Of a DNA stretch of 64,000 nucleotides, positions 41,540 to 49,715 are shown piece by piece. The position numbers and the translations under genes are program-made. The stretch covers positions 62,001-126,000 of IMG/VR virus record IMGVR_UViG_3300049215_000771; one strand, written 5' to 3'. Below the pieces are notes generated by a model. The model worked only from the letters and a program-made list of their open reading frames with translations. It was not told the origin of the DNA and searched no databases. The DNA comes from a virus. How positions within the stretch are numbered: the first letter of the stretch is position 1; every line of letters begins with the position of its first letter.

Positions 41540-41782
41540 ATGCCTGTATTCCGAGTTTGCAGTGGCGACCTGGATGTTACATTGACCCGGCAAACGCATC
41601 AGGAGGCGGCATCAGACGCTTTCGGTACTCTGCGTAGCGGAAACTTCGACAAGATGAAGCTAGGGGTGATGACCAGCGTGCTGGAGCTAGGCGACCCCGA
41701 CGAGTTGCCAGTGTTCATCGAAACCATGCACCTGGTCAAACTGAATGGACTGAACTACACCAACGCCGCAAGAAAGGGCTAA
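41540..41782 (+). CDS. Small protein of unknown function
   Basis: 80 aa from ATG 41540 (AGGGGA upstream); ATG 41486, overlapping the ligase stop, would add 18 residues. MPVFRVCSGDLDVTLTRQTH begins a strand-rich domain. Unknown, seemingly widespread in large phages (weak memory). Confidence 0.6.
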   Translation: MPVFRVCSGDLDVTLTRQTHQEAASDAFGTLRSGNFDKMKLGVMTSVLELGDPDELPVFIETMHLVKLNGLNYTNAARKG

Positions 41783-41783
41783 C

Positions 41784-42512
41784 ATGCCAATCCAGATTGG
41801 AAACATCGAGAAGAAAACCGACTCCCGCTGGCTCAACCTGTTTGAAGTCGATTATATCGGCATGACAGGCAAACCCGGCAAATGGCAGTTCGCCTCACGC
41901 AATCCCAACCCACAGCCCGGCCCCAATCCCATCACATCCAACGCCGTCATCATCGTTCCCCTCCTCAAAGATGGGCGCAAGCGGAAACTCGTCGTCATCA
42001 AGGAATTTCGCATTCCCCTGGGTGATTACGAGTATGCCGTCCCTGCCGGCCTGTTCGATCCGGGCGAGGAACTTGTCAAAACCGTCAAGCGGGAACTGAA
42101 GGAAGAAACGGGCTTGAAAGGGACGAAGATTCTCGTCACCAGCCCCGCCGTGGTTTCCAGCGCTGGCCTTTCCGATGAAGCCGTCAACTACGTTTTCGTC
42201 GAATGCACTGGCATCCCTGACAACAGTGGCAACGAGGGTACTGAAGACATCACCATCGAAGTTCTGGACATCGAAGGCGTGGCGAAACTCCGACGCTCCG
42301 GGGCCAAGATGTCTTCCAAGTTGTGGCCCATCCTCCTCATGTTCGAGGCGATGGGAAAAATCGCCATTCCCAGGAGCATCAGAGATGAAAATCGTAAGGC
42401 ATTACAACGAGGAAGAACTGAAGCAACTGCTGACCAAAGCGGTGGAGTTTCCGCAGAAGAACCGGCAGTTGAAGGTGAAGGAGATCAAGTTCCGAGTCAC
42501 GGAGCAGCGTGA
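41784..42512 (+). CDS. Nudix hydrolase, ADP-ribose pyrophosphatase-like
   Basis: 242 aa. Nudix box GLFDPGEELVKTVKRELKEETGLKG at about residues 95-119 (G-5x-E-7x-REL-x-EE-x-GL). The strand context (VVIKEFRIPLGDYEYAVPAG) is like ADP-ribose pyrophosphatases, which cleave ADP-ribose to AMP and ribose phosphate. The last ~42 residues are low-complexity and overlap the next frame by 128 nt, so the true stop may differ or a frameshift may exist. Confidence 0.85.
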   Translation: MPIQIGNIEKKTDSRWLNLFEVDYIGMTGKPGKWQFASRNPNPQPGPNPITSNAVIIVPLLKDGRKRKLVVIKEFRIPLGDYEYAVPAGLFDPGEELVKTVKRELKEETGLKGTKILVTSPAVVSSAGLSDEAVNYVFVECTGIPDNSGNEGTEDITIEVLDIEGVAKLRRSGAKMSSKLWPILLMFEAMGKIAIPRSIRDENRKALQRGRTEATADQSGGVSAEEPAVEGEGDQVPSHGAA

Positions 42513-42582
42513 CGCCCACGACCGGCCTGGATTCGGGAACGTCGTCGAAGCGGAGATCGAAGTGGAGGAAGAAGAAAGATGA
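42385..42582 (+). CDS. Small acidic protein
   Basis: 65 aa from ATG 42385 (AGGAG upstream). MKIVRHYNEEELKQLLTKAV then KEIKFRVTEQRD and an acidic tail. Overlaps the Nudix 3' end and the next ATG. Confidence 0.55.
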   Translation: MKIVRHYNEEELKQLLTKAVEFPQKNRQLKVKEIKFRVTEQRDAHDRPGFGNVVEAEIEVEEEER

Positions 42583-43580
42583 ACCTAAAAGACAAAGTAC
42601 GAGGAACCTTCCTGGGCCTCGCCATTGGCGATGCCCTGGGGAAAGCTACGGAATCGCTGTCGTTCAACACCATCATGGAGAAGTTCGGCAGGATTACCGA
42701 CTACATCAGCAATCCCCACCACAAGTATTTCGATGGCGCTCCCGTTGGCTCCTGGACTGACGACACTCAGCTTTCTCTTGCTGTGGCTCGTGGCATTGCC
42801 CACAAAGGCGAATTCGACCTGGATGCCATTGCCGAGGAACATTGTGTTGAGTTCATGAAAACTGTGGCTGGTTGGGGCAACACTACCAGAGAAGCCATCG
42901 CCAAGATCGTGGACGGTGGGCACTGGTCCCAGGCCAGCCTCACAGACCAACCCAACCGAGGCGTCGGCAATGGCGTGGCAATGAAGGTTGCCCCTGTTGG
43001 TTGCTACATGGCCTTGACCAACCCCGAATGCAACAACCCGCAGTGGGGCGAGGATGTGAAAAAGCTGATGAAGCTGGCGACTATGACGCACTTCACCAGC
43101 ATGGCGATTACTTCGGGATTCGCCCAAACCTTCGCCGTGTTCAAGTGCATGATGTCGGACCCCGAAAACTTCGATGTCAAGTCCTTCATCCGAACCATCA
43201 ACGGCGCAGGCATGATGGGGCGGCGGTACTTGTTCAAGACCATTACCCAGGATGACATTGCCAACAGGTTCGGCCTGTTGGAAAAATACGACGAGTACCC
43301 GCCCGAACGCATCATCGCCGAGTTGAAGGGTAGCTGCTACGTCTACGAGTCGCTGCCGTTCACCTTCATGTTCTTCGTCCGTAACCCACACAGTATTGAA
43401 ACGCTGTACGATGTGGTGACGGCGGGCGGGGACACGGACACCAATGGCTCCATGCTCGGCGCTCTCCTGGGCGCTCTGCACGGCACAGACATCTTTCCCG
43501 AACATCTGGTTGACGGCCTCCGTGAACGTGAGATGGTCATGGAAGTCGCCGACAGGATGTACGACAAGTTGAAGGGCTAA
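42579..43580 (+). CDS. ADP-ribosylglycohydrolase (DraG/ARH family), copy 1
   Basis: 333 aa. Signatures: LGLAIGDALGKATES at the N-terminus, SWTDDTQLSLAVARG (metal-binding T-D-D), GVGNGVAMKVAPVG, and VTAGGDTDTNGSMLGALLGA (second metal site D-T-D). Removes ADP-ribose from proteins or nucleic acids. Located right after the Nudix gene, so release and degradation of ADP-ribose may be coupled. Opposes the PARP at 33695 (inference). Confidence 0.93.
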   Translation: MNLKDKVRGTFLGLAIGDALGKATESLSFNTIMEKFGRITDYISNPHHKYFDGAPVGSWTDDTQLSLAVARGIAHKGEFDLDAIAEEHCVEFMKTVAGWGNTTREAIAKIVDGGHWSQASLTDQPNRGVGNGVAMKVAPVGCYMALTNPECNNPQWGEDVKKLMKLATMTHFTSMAITSGFAQTFAVFKCMMSDPENFDVKSFIRTINGAGMMGRRYLFKTITQDDIANRFGLLEKYDEYPPERIIAELKGSCYVYESLPFTFMFFVRNPHSIETLYDVVTAGGDTDTNGSMLGALLGALHGTDIFPEHLVDGLREREMVMEVADRMYDKLKG

Positions 43581-43581
43581 C

Positions 43582-43977
43582 ATGGGCGTTGCCACCACGC
43601 ATTACTGCATCTTCGGCGTCATGGAAACCGACAAGAAGAAAGTCAAGGAATTCTTCTCCCTGAACGAGAAGCACCTGGACTTCATGGATGGTTATGATGA
43701 CAATGGCTACAAGGATGAAGTTACGCCGAATGAAAGCGGCATCCACGTTATCGTGGACGGCATGAATGGCGGCTACGTCGTGATCGGGAAGATCATGTTC
43801 AAAAGCCTGGAGGGTTTCCCTCTCGAAGAAATGCTGAAGATCAAACAGCCCAAGGCCAAGGAAGCGGTCAAAATCGCCAAGGAAATTACCAAGATAGACC
43901 AGAAGTTGGGAACGAATTTCATGGTTGAGCAGGAGTTTCCGACATTTGGATTGTACTTTTTTACACACTGGCACTGA
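43582..43977 (+). CDS. Protein of unknown function
   Basis: 131 aa. Begins HYCIFGVMETDKKKVKEFF and contains GIHVIVDGMNGGYVVIGKIM, a strand pair, then Lys-rich helices. Unknown. Confidence 0.65.
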   Translation: MGVATTHYCIFGVMETDKKKVKEFFSLNEKHLDFMDGYDDNGYKDEVTPNESGIHVIVDGMNGGYVVIGKIMFKSLEGFPLEEMLKIKQPKAKEAVKIAKEITKIDQKLGTNFMVEQEFPTFGLYFFTHWH

Positions 43978-43978
43978 T

Positions 43979-44170
43979 ATGTCAAACTGGACTCTAGGCC
44001 ACTGTATTATGTGGCTCCCCTTGCTCATTCTCGCCCTGGCTGTCGGTTATTTCGAGACAACCGGGCAGCCCCAACCATCCTGGCTGGTGGTCCCGGTCGG
44101 CCTGCCAATTTGTGGTATTTGCTTCATTGGCGGGTTGTTCATTCGCAGCAGCAGGAAAAACGAACCATGA
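43979..44170 (+). CDS. Two-span small membrane protein
   Basis: 63 aa. Two hydrophobic segments (IMWLPLLILALAVGYF and LVVPVGLPICGICFIGGLF). TGA overlaps the next ATG (ATGA). Confidence 0.6.
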   Translation: MSNWTLGHCIMWLPLLILALAVGYFETTGQPQPSWLVVPVGLPICGICFIGGLFIRSSRKNEP

Positions 44171-44337
44171 AGATGGAACAGAAGGTTGTTACAGCTACTT
44201 CGGCGGCTGCCTTCAAGGAAGCCGTCGATAGTGCCCTGAAGGAAGGCTGGCGGGTTATTCCCGGCACGGTTGCTGTAGGCGGTTGTGGCTACGTTTGCTT
44301 CATGGAAAAACCCCAGCAAGGCCCGGCCAGAATTTGA
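44167..44337 (+). CDS. DUF1737-like small protein
   Basis: 56 aa. KVVTATSAAAFKEAVDSAL then KEGWRVIPGTVAVGGCGYVC has the helix then G-W-x strand pattern of DUF1737-like proteins. Unknown function. Confidence 0.6.
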   Translation: MKMEQKVVTATSAAAFKEAVDSALKEGWRVIPGTVAVGGCGYVCFMEKPQQGPARI

Positions 44338-44405
44338 AAAAGTTCCGAACCTTGCTCCAGGAGCAGGGTCTTCTATGCGAAGGATGAAAAAGCATCTAAC
44401 CTGAC

Positions 44406-44434
44406 TTTACAACAGGCCGGATGCGAAGTAGAAT
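44406..44434 (+). promoter_or_regulatory. Promoter, TTTACA class, long leader
   Basis: -35 TTTACA, 17-bp spacer, -10 TAGAAT (44429-44434), leaving about 80 nt of leader before ATG 44523. The stretch 44338-44405 holds only a short CCTTGCTCC/AGGAGCAGG hairpin. Confidence 0.7.
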
Positions 44435-44522
44435 CCTCCTCAGTAGTTGCAGCCCACCCCCGCATTGTGCTGGAAGGGTCGGAACCTAGTTGCAACGACT
44501 CTAGCAGAAAGGCTTTACGCCA

Positions 44523-45440
44523 ATGGCCGCAAAGAAACCCGCCGCTCCCGCTTCCACTGCTTCCGCCGCTGACCTGCTCAACGAGTTGAGCGATCTGGTC
44601 CCCAAGACGGAGAAGCCGAAGGCCGGGGCCAAGCAGAAGTGGGAAGTGGTCCTGACGGGCTACCAGGCCGAGGTTTTCGGTCGCTGGATCAGCGCCAAGA
44701 ACGTGTCCGAGGTCGTGGACACTCGGTTGGAGAACAGCAAGGAAGAACTGTGTGAGTTCGCCCTGGGCGTGGTCGCCGAGGCGATGTTCAAGTCCAAGAC
44801 CCGGCCCATCAACCCGACGCTGGTGGTCAAGAAGGCCGGCTCGCAGCAGGTGGACAGCCAGGCCGTCTACTTGTTCTCCGACAAGTTCAAGTACCGCTTC
44901 CCGGAAGTCCCGGACGGCGTGAAGGCTCGTGATTTCTTCGTCCAGACCTTCGAGGGGCTGGGGCTGACGAAGGGAGACGCCGAGAAGCTGGTCGATCAGG
45001 AACTCGATCTGAACCCGGTCGTCGGCCTCCGTCCGCTGACGGAACTGACCCAGGGCAAGTACGGCGAGAAGCGCCAGTACATCGAGTCCACCGCCGAAGA
45101 GAAGGAAGCGGGCCGCAAGCTGATGCTGTTCCTCACCGGCAAGCCGGACGAGAACGGCCAATGCACGGTCGAGGCGCTGACGCCGCAGGAACGGGCGCTC
45201 ATCATCAAGCGTGACCCCGGCATCAAGGTGAAGGCGGGCTTCTACGGGCGGGTCTGCAACTACGCTCACTCGGTCGATCAGTTGAAGGCCATCTTCAAGG
45301 TGATCGTTCCCATCGCTTACCCGGCACACCAGAAGTTCGGCCTCAACGACACGCCGGAAGTTCGGGCGAAGCGCCTGATCGACGCCACCGCCGACATCAT
45401 CGGTGTGGCCGTCGTTGACGACAAGGACAGCGACGACTAA
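44523..45440 (+). CDS. Protein of unknown function, 305 aa
   Basis: Ala/Pro-rich start, then a globular domain (WEVVLTGYQAEVFGRWISAK, then KYRFPEVPDGVKARDFFVQT). Strong promoter and own terminator suggest high expression; it may be an abundant virion or DNA-binding protein (inference). No motif recognised. Confidence 0.7.
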   Translation: MAAKKPAAPASTASAADLLNELSDLVPKTEKPKAGAKQKWEVVLTGYQAEVFGRWISAKNVSEVVDTRLENSKEELCEFALGVVAEAMFKSKTRPINPTLVVKKAGSQQVDSQAVYLFSDKFKYRFPEVPDGVKARDFFVQTFEGLGLTKGDAEKLVDQELDLNPVVGLRPLTELTQGKYGEKRQYIESTAEEKEAGRKLMLFLTGKPDENGQCTVEALTPQERALIIKRDPGIKVKAGFYGRVCNYAHSVDQLKAIFKVIVPIAYPAHQKFGLNDTPEVRAKRLIDATADIIGVAVVDDKDSDD

Positions 45441-45448
45441 GGTGCATT

Positions 45449-45519
45449 GGCGGGAGTGGGCTGGTCGATAGGAACCCCCTGGCAGCCCAGGGCGTTGTAA
45501 TCACAGGCTCACTCCCGCC
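45449..45519 (+). ncRNA. Structured RNA element upstream of smpB (candidate)
   Basis: A 10-bp perfect stem (GGCGGGAGTG 45449-45458 with CACTCCCGCC 45510-45519) encloses an inner hairpin CCCTGG-cagc-CCAGGG (45477-45492). A competing pair GGGCTG (45458-45463) / CAGCCC (45483-45488) exists. It has no tRNA T-arm and is not tmRNA-sized. Could be a leader element or a processed small RNA. Confidence 0.45.
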
Positions 45520-45530
45520 TTCTTATGCGA

Positions 45531-45555
45531 GGCGGGCCTTTGGCTCGCCTTTTTT
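45531..45555 (+). terminator. Intrinsic terminator before smpB
   Basis: GGCGGGCC-ttt-GGCTCGCC with one G-T pair, followed by six T residues, ending 16 bases before the smpB ATG. Transcription of smpB must then rely on leak-through or antitermination, since no promoter is seen after it. Confidence 0.8.
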
Positions 45556-45570
45556 CGTTGGGAGAATACG

Positions 45571-46002
45571 ATGATGGACGTTTGCAACAACCGGAAGGCC
45601 CGCTATGATTACCATATCCTCGATACTGTCGAGGCGGGGATCGTATTGCAGGGCACTGAAGTCAAGGCTCTCCGGGCCAAACTTGCCTCATTGGAAGGTT
45701 CTTACGCCGTCATTCGTGACGGCGAAGTGTGGATGATTGGCTCTCATGTTGAAGAGTACGACCACGGCAACCATCACAACCACAACCCCAAGCGGGAGCG
45801 GAAGCTGTTGGTCAAGCGACACGACATCAAGAAACTTTCTGGTGAGGTTCGTGTGAAGGGAAAAACCCTCGTGCCCCTTCGCATTTACTTCTCCGGGCGC
45901 TGGGCCAAGGTGGAACTGGCGCTGGCGCAGGGCAAGCAGACGCACGATAAACGGCAAACCCTGAAAGAAAGGGAGCAGCGTAAGGAAATGAAGGGCTATT
46001 GA
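45571..46002 (+). CDS. smpB: SsrA-binding protein SmpB
   Basis: 143 aa, full length. NRKARYDYHILDTVEAGIVL, GTEVKALRAKLASLEGSYAV, EEYDHGNHHNHNPKRERKLL, KTLVPLRIYFSGRWAKVELA and the basic DKRQTLKEREQRKEM tail match SmpB throughout. SmpB carries tmRNA to stalled ribosomes. No tmRNA gene is visible here; it may lie elsewhere or be the host's. Confidence 0.95.
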   Translation: MMDVCNNRKARYDYHILDTVEAGIVLQGTEVKALRAKLASLEGSYAVIRDGEVWMIGSHVEEYDHGNHHNHNPKRERKLLVKRHDIKKLSGEVRVKGKTLVPLRIYFSGRWAKVELALAQGKQTHDKRQTLKEREQRKEMKGY

Positions 46003-46475
46003 TGGAGAATATGGATCGAATTGTCGAGGTATGTCAGCGCCTCAATTTTGAATCGGATAACTGGAATCTACGCTACGAATACGCTCAGTATTTTGAAGAT
46101 GCTGACATGGTGGAAGAATGCCTCGCCCAAAGGTGGATGGCCGACAATCAGAAATGTCCGGGTCCACCATGCGTTCAAGAAGCCCACCCAGGCGAGGCGA
46201 CCTGGTTTTCTGCGGAAAATAGGGAAGATATGCGGTGGTCTTTCCCTCATTTCGTTAAATGCGACAAGGTTGATAGGAAATGGTGTCTTCCTGTTGATAT
46301 TTTCAAAAGGCTGGATGGATTCATCACGGATCGGCGGGATGGAGGGTTTCACAACAAGTGGGCAAAATCTTGGAACAGTCGGACGGATGCGGAACTAGCC
46401 CTCGCTGCGGCCTTGCCACGAAGAAAAAGAAAGTTTCGGTCGATTGATGACAATTGGAGGGCGTCAGGTTGTTAG
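46002..46475 (+). CDS. Protein with TIGR02996-like segment and C-terminal KFRSIDD tag
   Basis: 157 aa; ATG overlaps the smpB stop. LNFESDNWNLRYEYAQYFED then ECLAQRWMADNQ resembles the TIGR02996 segment abundant in Gemmata-type planctomycetes. The C-terminus RRKRKFRSIDDNWRASGC carries the tag shared with three other genes. Ends with TAG. Confidence 0.65.
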   Translation: MENMDRIVEVCQRLNFESDNWNLRYEYAQYFEDADMVEECLAQRWMADNQKCPGPPCVQEAHPGEATWFSAENREDMRWSFPHFVKCDKVDRKWCLPVDIFKRLDGFITDRRDGGFHNKWAKSWNSRTDAELALAAALPRRKRKFRSIDDNWRASGC

Positions 46476-46529
46476 GAAATTACCATCAGCTACACTACCC
46501 TAATTAGTTCCTAATTATGGAGGTAGTAC

Positions 46530-47021
46530 ATGGCAAGGTATGGTAATATCTTTTTCCTTCCTGGCATTGTTAGGGTATCGTTTGAAGACCCAGCACCAGG
46601 CTTCTTAGAGGACAAGTTGACGAATGGTGAGGGCGTAACCATCACCACTGTCAACCAGCCCTGGGAAGATGGTGGTCAAGTGTTGGTTGTTTCTATGGCC
46701 CCTGGAGCGGGGTCTGGAAATGTTCTTACTTTGAGAACGCCTGGGGCGCAGGTTACTCCTGACGTTTCCACTGTTTTCATTGATGCGTCACAAGGGCCGG
46801 TCGAAGTGATCTTCCCTGAAGCTGCCGCATTCCTTGGTTCGTTTACCCTGGTTTGTTTGGATAACAGCAATCCCATCACGTTGCAATCTTCGTCGGGTTC
46901 GACGATTTTTGCCCCGGAGAACTTTGAGTTCCACACTGCTGGGGATGCTTTCATTTTCCAAAGCGACAGGGTTGGTGTCTGGTATGCAATATCCAGGTAC
47001 ACCGCAAACTGGTACGCATAA
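46530..47021 (+). CDS. Beta-rich protein, possible virion or fibre component
   Basis: 163 aa, AGGAGG-like GGAGG upstream. Mostly Gly/Thr/Val/Phe strands (VEVIFPEAAAFLGSFTLVC, LQSSSGSTIFAPENFEF) with few charges, resembling decoration or tail-fibre domains. No family match. Confidence 0.6.
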   Translation: MARYGNIFFLPGIVRVSFEDPAPGFLEDKLTNGEGVTITTVNQPWEDGGQVLVVSMAPGAGSGNVLTLRTPGAQVTPDVSTVFIDASQGPVEVIFPEAAAFLGSFTLVCLDNSNPITLQSSSGSTIFAPENFEFHTAGDAFIFQSDRVGVWYAISRYTANWYA

Positions 47022-47663
47022 ATGAAGGAATATCCGAAGATTCTTGGTCCCTACGATGCAGCCCACGGACAACCGTGCATCGCATTCTACAAACTGGACG
47101 GCTCGAATCTTCGGTTTGAATGGAACCCGAAGTCGGGCTGGTACAAATTTGGAACCCGCCGACAATTGTTCCATCCCACTGATCCGGTCTATGGGTCGGC
47201 TGTGGAAATCTTTCTCCGAAAGTACGGCGATGGCTTAATCAAAGTCATACGAGAAAACTCCGCATATCGGAAGGTTGATGGCTTGATCGCTTATGCCGAG
47301 TTCTTCGGCCCGCATAGTTTCGCCGGCAAGCACGATGCCGAGTTTTTGGGTGTTGAATCCAATGACCCCAAAGATGTGGTGTTGTTCGACATCAATATCA
47401 ACAAGAAGGGTTTTGTCTCTCCAGAAAAATTTGTTGAGCATTTTGGGCATTTGCATATTCCCGAAGTGGTCTACCGTGGCCCATTTGACCGGGATTTCAC
47501 CGAGTCAATTCGCAACAATACCCTGGGCGTTCCACTCGTCGAGGGCGTCGTCGCTAAGGGCGGCGAAGGGCATAAACTCTGGATGAGGAAGGTCAAAACC
47601 CTCGCATATCTCAAAGAACTCAAAGAACGCCTGGGAACTGGCTGGGAGCAGTATTGGGAATGA
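47022..47663 (+). CDS. RNA ligase-like nucleotidyltransferase
   Basis: 213 aa; ATG directly follows the previous stop. Motif I IAFYKLDGSNLRFEW (K-L-D-G-S-N), KFGTRRQLF, YAEFFGPHSFAGKH (motif III), VVEGVVAKG-type motif IV (LVEGVVAKGGEG) and LWMRKVKT (motif V). Fourth ligase-fold protein of the window. Confidence 0.85.
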   Translation: MKEYPKILGPYDAAHGQPCIAFYKLDGSNLRFEWNPKSGWYKFGTRRQLFHPTDPVYGSAVEIFLRKYGDGLIKVIRENSAYRKVDGLIAYAEFFGPHSFAGKHDAEFLGVESNDPKDVVLFDININKKGFVSPEKFVEHFGHLHIPEVVYRGPFDRDFTESIRNNTLGVPLVEGVVAKGGEGHKLWMRKVKTLAYLKELKERLGTGWEQYWE

Positions 47664-47664
47664 C

Positions 47665-47693
47665 TTTACAACCAGCCTCCGGGGTGGTACAAT
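47665..47693 (+). promoter_or_regulatory. Promoter, TTTACA class
   Basis: -35 TTTACA (then ACCAG), 17-bp spacer, -10 TACAAT (47688-47693), 30 bp before ATG 47724. Confidence 0.75.
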
Positions 47694-47723
47694 CGGCCCT
47701 AGAATGGCGTTTTCGAGGTTCCC

Positions 47724-48074
47724 ATGCAACTGCTTTCCCTCCACCAACTGAGACAACTGCACACCAAACGGCTGTATTGGCTGTTTCGGCACGTCAGGTC
47801 CGTGGTGGAGTGTATGTGTGTTCCCGACTGGTCGGACGAGGAGCCTGATATTCGCTTGCCGGCCTACAAAGCCTACCTGGGCCGGATCAAGCAGGTGATT
47901 CAGGAGCGGCCCTACGTCAGCTTCAGCAAAAGCGCTGTGGCTCGCCGCCATCGTGAGAAACTTTCCAACCTCAAGGGCAACCGCAACCGGCCTCGAAACA
48001 AACAACACCGCAAGGCTGTGAAGTTTTCTCATGAGGAAACTTTCACGGCCTGGACTGATTCCTGGGGGATTTGA
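47724..48074 (+). CDS. Basic protein of unknown function
   Basis: 116 aa, strongly basic (LHTKRLYWLFRHVRSVVECM; NLKGNRNRPRNKQHRK). Possibly RNA- or DNA-binding. Unknown. Confidence 0.6.
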   Translation: MQLLSLHQLRQLHTKRLYWLFRHVRSVVECMCVPDWSDEEPDIRLPAYKAYLGRIKQVIQERPYVSFSKSAVARRHREKLSNLKGNRNRPRNKQHRKAVKFSHEETFTAWTDSWGI

Positions 48075-48704
48075 ATGAACAGCATCACCTACGGCGAGAG
48101 CAACGTCGCCATCGTATGTCTGCCTGGCTCGTCACTCCCGGAGTTGGCTTTCGCCCTGGAATTTGCTTCCAACAACTTCTGTGGGCGTGGCATCTATCGC
48201 TGGGACGTTGAGCGAGAGCGTGGCGAAAGTGGAGCCTGTATCGTCAATCTTGTTTCCCTGATGCCAGACAACAAGCCTCGCCCGCTGAAGATCAGCCAGG
48301 TTGCCCAACTCGGTGGCGCAGTGCAGCAAGGCATCATCCCGGCCACTTTGCCGTTGAAGGAATCTTTCCGATTCGACAAGGAATCTCCCCGGCTCGCCAA
48401 GGATGGCCAACATCGGCAACGCAAGTTGTTCAGTTTCGTCAGCCCTGATGTTGGCTGGGCGGAAAGCATCATCGAGTCCCATGATATTGACCCCCACCAG
48501 ACCCTTTCGACATACTCCTTCGGGTTTGCTGATATGGTGGTGGGATTGTTCGCCCTGGGCGTCAAGAATCTGAAATATCAGATGACTCGTGGCACGACTC
48601 AGCTTTACATCAAACACAAGCTGACTGACGAGCAACTGATTCGTTACTTCCAGGCCAACGGGAACGATTATCCGATTGGCTGGACTGTTGAGAAACTTCC
48701 ATGA
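48075..48704 (+). CDS. Protein of unknown function
   Basis: 209 aa, immediately after the previous stop. Mixed alpha/beta (NVAIVCLPGSSLPELAFALE, FADMVVGLFALGVKNLKYQM). Overlaps the next ATG. Confidence 0.65.
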   Translation: MNSITYGESNVAIVCLPGSSLPELAFALEFASNNFCGRGIYRWDVERERGESGACIVNLVSLMPDNKPRPLKISQVAQLGGAVQQGIIPATLPLKESFRFDKESPRLAKDGQHRQRKLFSFVSPDVGWAESIIESHDIDPHQTLSTYSFGFADMVVGLFALGVKNLKYQMTRGTTQLYIKHKLTDEQLIRYFQANGNDYPIGWTVEKLP

Positions 48705-48982
48705 GGCTCAAGCCTGCTGGGAACGTGCTGATTAAGGTCGGCATCGTTCTTTTGATGATGTCGTTTGTCAACGCAACAATCGCCACGCTCCTTGGGATCG
48801 AAATTCCCTATTGGAAAGCCATCATTTACAACATCGGCCATTTTGCCACTGGTGGTCTTGTTGTTTATTTCGTCCTGATGGGTTCCATGAAGCAAATCGT
48901 TAGCAGGGAAGTGGATGAACTTCGTTGTAAGGGTTGTACACACCCGGCCTGTTACAAGAAGCAGAAGTACGAGTTGAATTGA
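48701..48982 (+). CDS. Two-span membrane protein with Cys tail
   Basis: 93 aa. Helices VLIKVGIVLLMMSFVNATIA and YNIGHFATGGLVVYFVLMG, then LRCKGCTHPACYKK, a possible metal-binding end. Confidence 0.65.
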   Translation: MRLKPAGNVLIKVGIVLLMMSFVNATIATLLGIEIPYWKAIIYNIGHFATGGLVVYFVLMGSMKQIVSREVDELRCKGCTHPACYKKQKYELN

Positions 48983-49446
48983 TGAAACCTCGTTTCGACA
49001 TCGGCGAGAAGGTTGTGTGGGCTGTTGGTGAATCCGATCACACTTTTCGGCTCACCTACACTTCCCAGCCAATGATTGTTGCTGATATGTATTACCAGCA
49101 TCCGGTCCCAATCCCCAAGAATGGGGTGCAGAAGAAATTCCATGACGCTGGTTTCTGGCCACTGCTTCCTCCTGATTCTGCCGGCCTGATTTACGTTCTG
49201 CGGTACTGGAACGACAATCATAAGGAAACCTACAAATTCGTGATGCGGCCCGATTTGCAGGATGTCGATTACAACGAGTGTTTGATTCACGAAAAATGGC
49301 TTTGGCCGTATGAACACGAAGTAAAATTGTTGGCTTGTATCTTGTGGGAACGAGCCGGCAAACCAGAAGGTAGGGATTGGGAATTTTGGTTTGCCGCTGA
49401 AGCGTGGCAACAAGAACGGCGCATCCCATACACGGGGAGGAAATAA
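48982..49446 (+). CDS. Protein with DUF2934-like C-terminus
   Basis: 154 aa. Body of strands (FDIGEKVVWAVGESDHTFRL); C-terminal ACILWERAGKPEGRDWEFW plus FAAEAW matches the W-x-x-x-G-x-P-x-G-x-D pattern of DUF2934. Unknown function. Confidence 0.65.
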   Translation: MKPRFDIGEKVVWAVGESDHTFRLTYTSQPMIVADMYYQHPVPIPKNGVQKKFHDAGFWPLLPPDSAGLIYVLRYWNDNHKETYKFVMRPDLQDVDYNECLIHEKWLWPYEHEVKLLACILWERAGKPEGRDWEFWFAAEAWQQERRIPYTGRK

Positions 49447-49715
49447 TGGATCAGAATCCGATTTCGTACCACAGGTCGCCAGGCCGACGAGGGGAACCTT
49501 TGTTGGTTTTTGCTGCGCTCACCCAGGAATCTCCATCGCCGCCGCCCATCGACGACGCCCCGCCCTTGCACGTTTTCACCCTTTCCATCGGCATGATGAT
49601 CGGCAAGTTGTTGGAGCAGAAGAAATTCGCTCCGCAAGATGCCGTCGCCGCTGCCAATTGGATTGCCGGCAAGGAAACAGCCGAGGAAGTCATCAAACTT
49701 ATATGGAATCAGTGA
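49446..49715 (+). CDS. Small protein of unknown function
   Basis: 89 aa. Pro-rich middle then helices (IGMMIGKLLEQKKFAPQDAV, AAANWIAGKETAEEVIKLI). TGA overlaps the next ATG. Confidence 0.6.
   Translation: MDQNPISYHRSPGRRGEPLLVFAALTQESPSPPPIDDAPPLHVFTLSIGMMIGKLLEQKKFAPQDAVAAANWIAGKETAEEVIKLIWNQ

Noticed and set aside
37294-44490. Repeated TTCCGAACCT near 37296 and 44343, and GGAACCTAG near 44480
   Set aside because: Short, partly inside coding sequence in another copy (33599), and not in constant positions.
45441-45570. tmRNA gene next to smpB
   Set aside because: Only about 130 nt, no tRNA-like ends and no tag reading frame.
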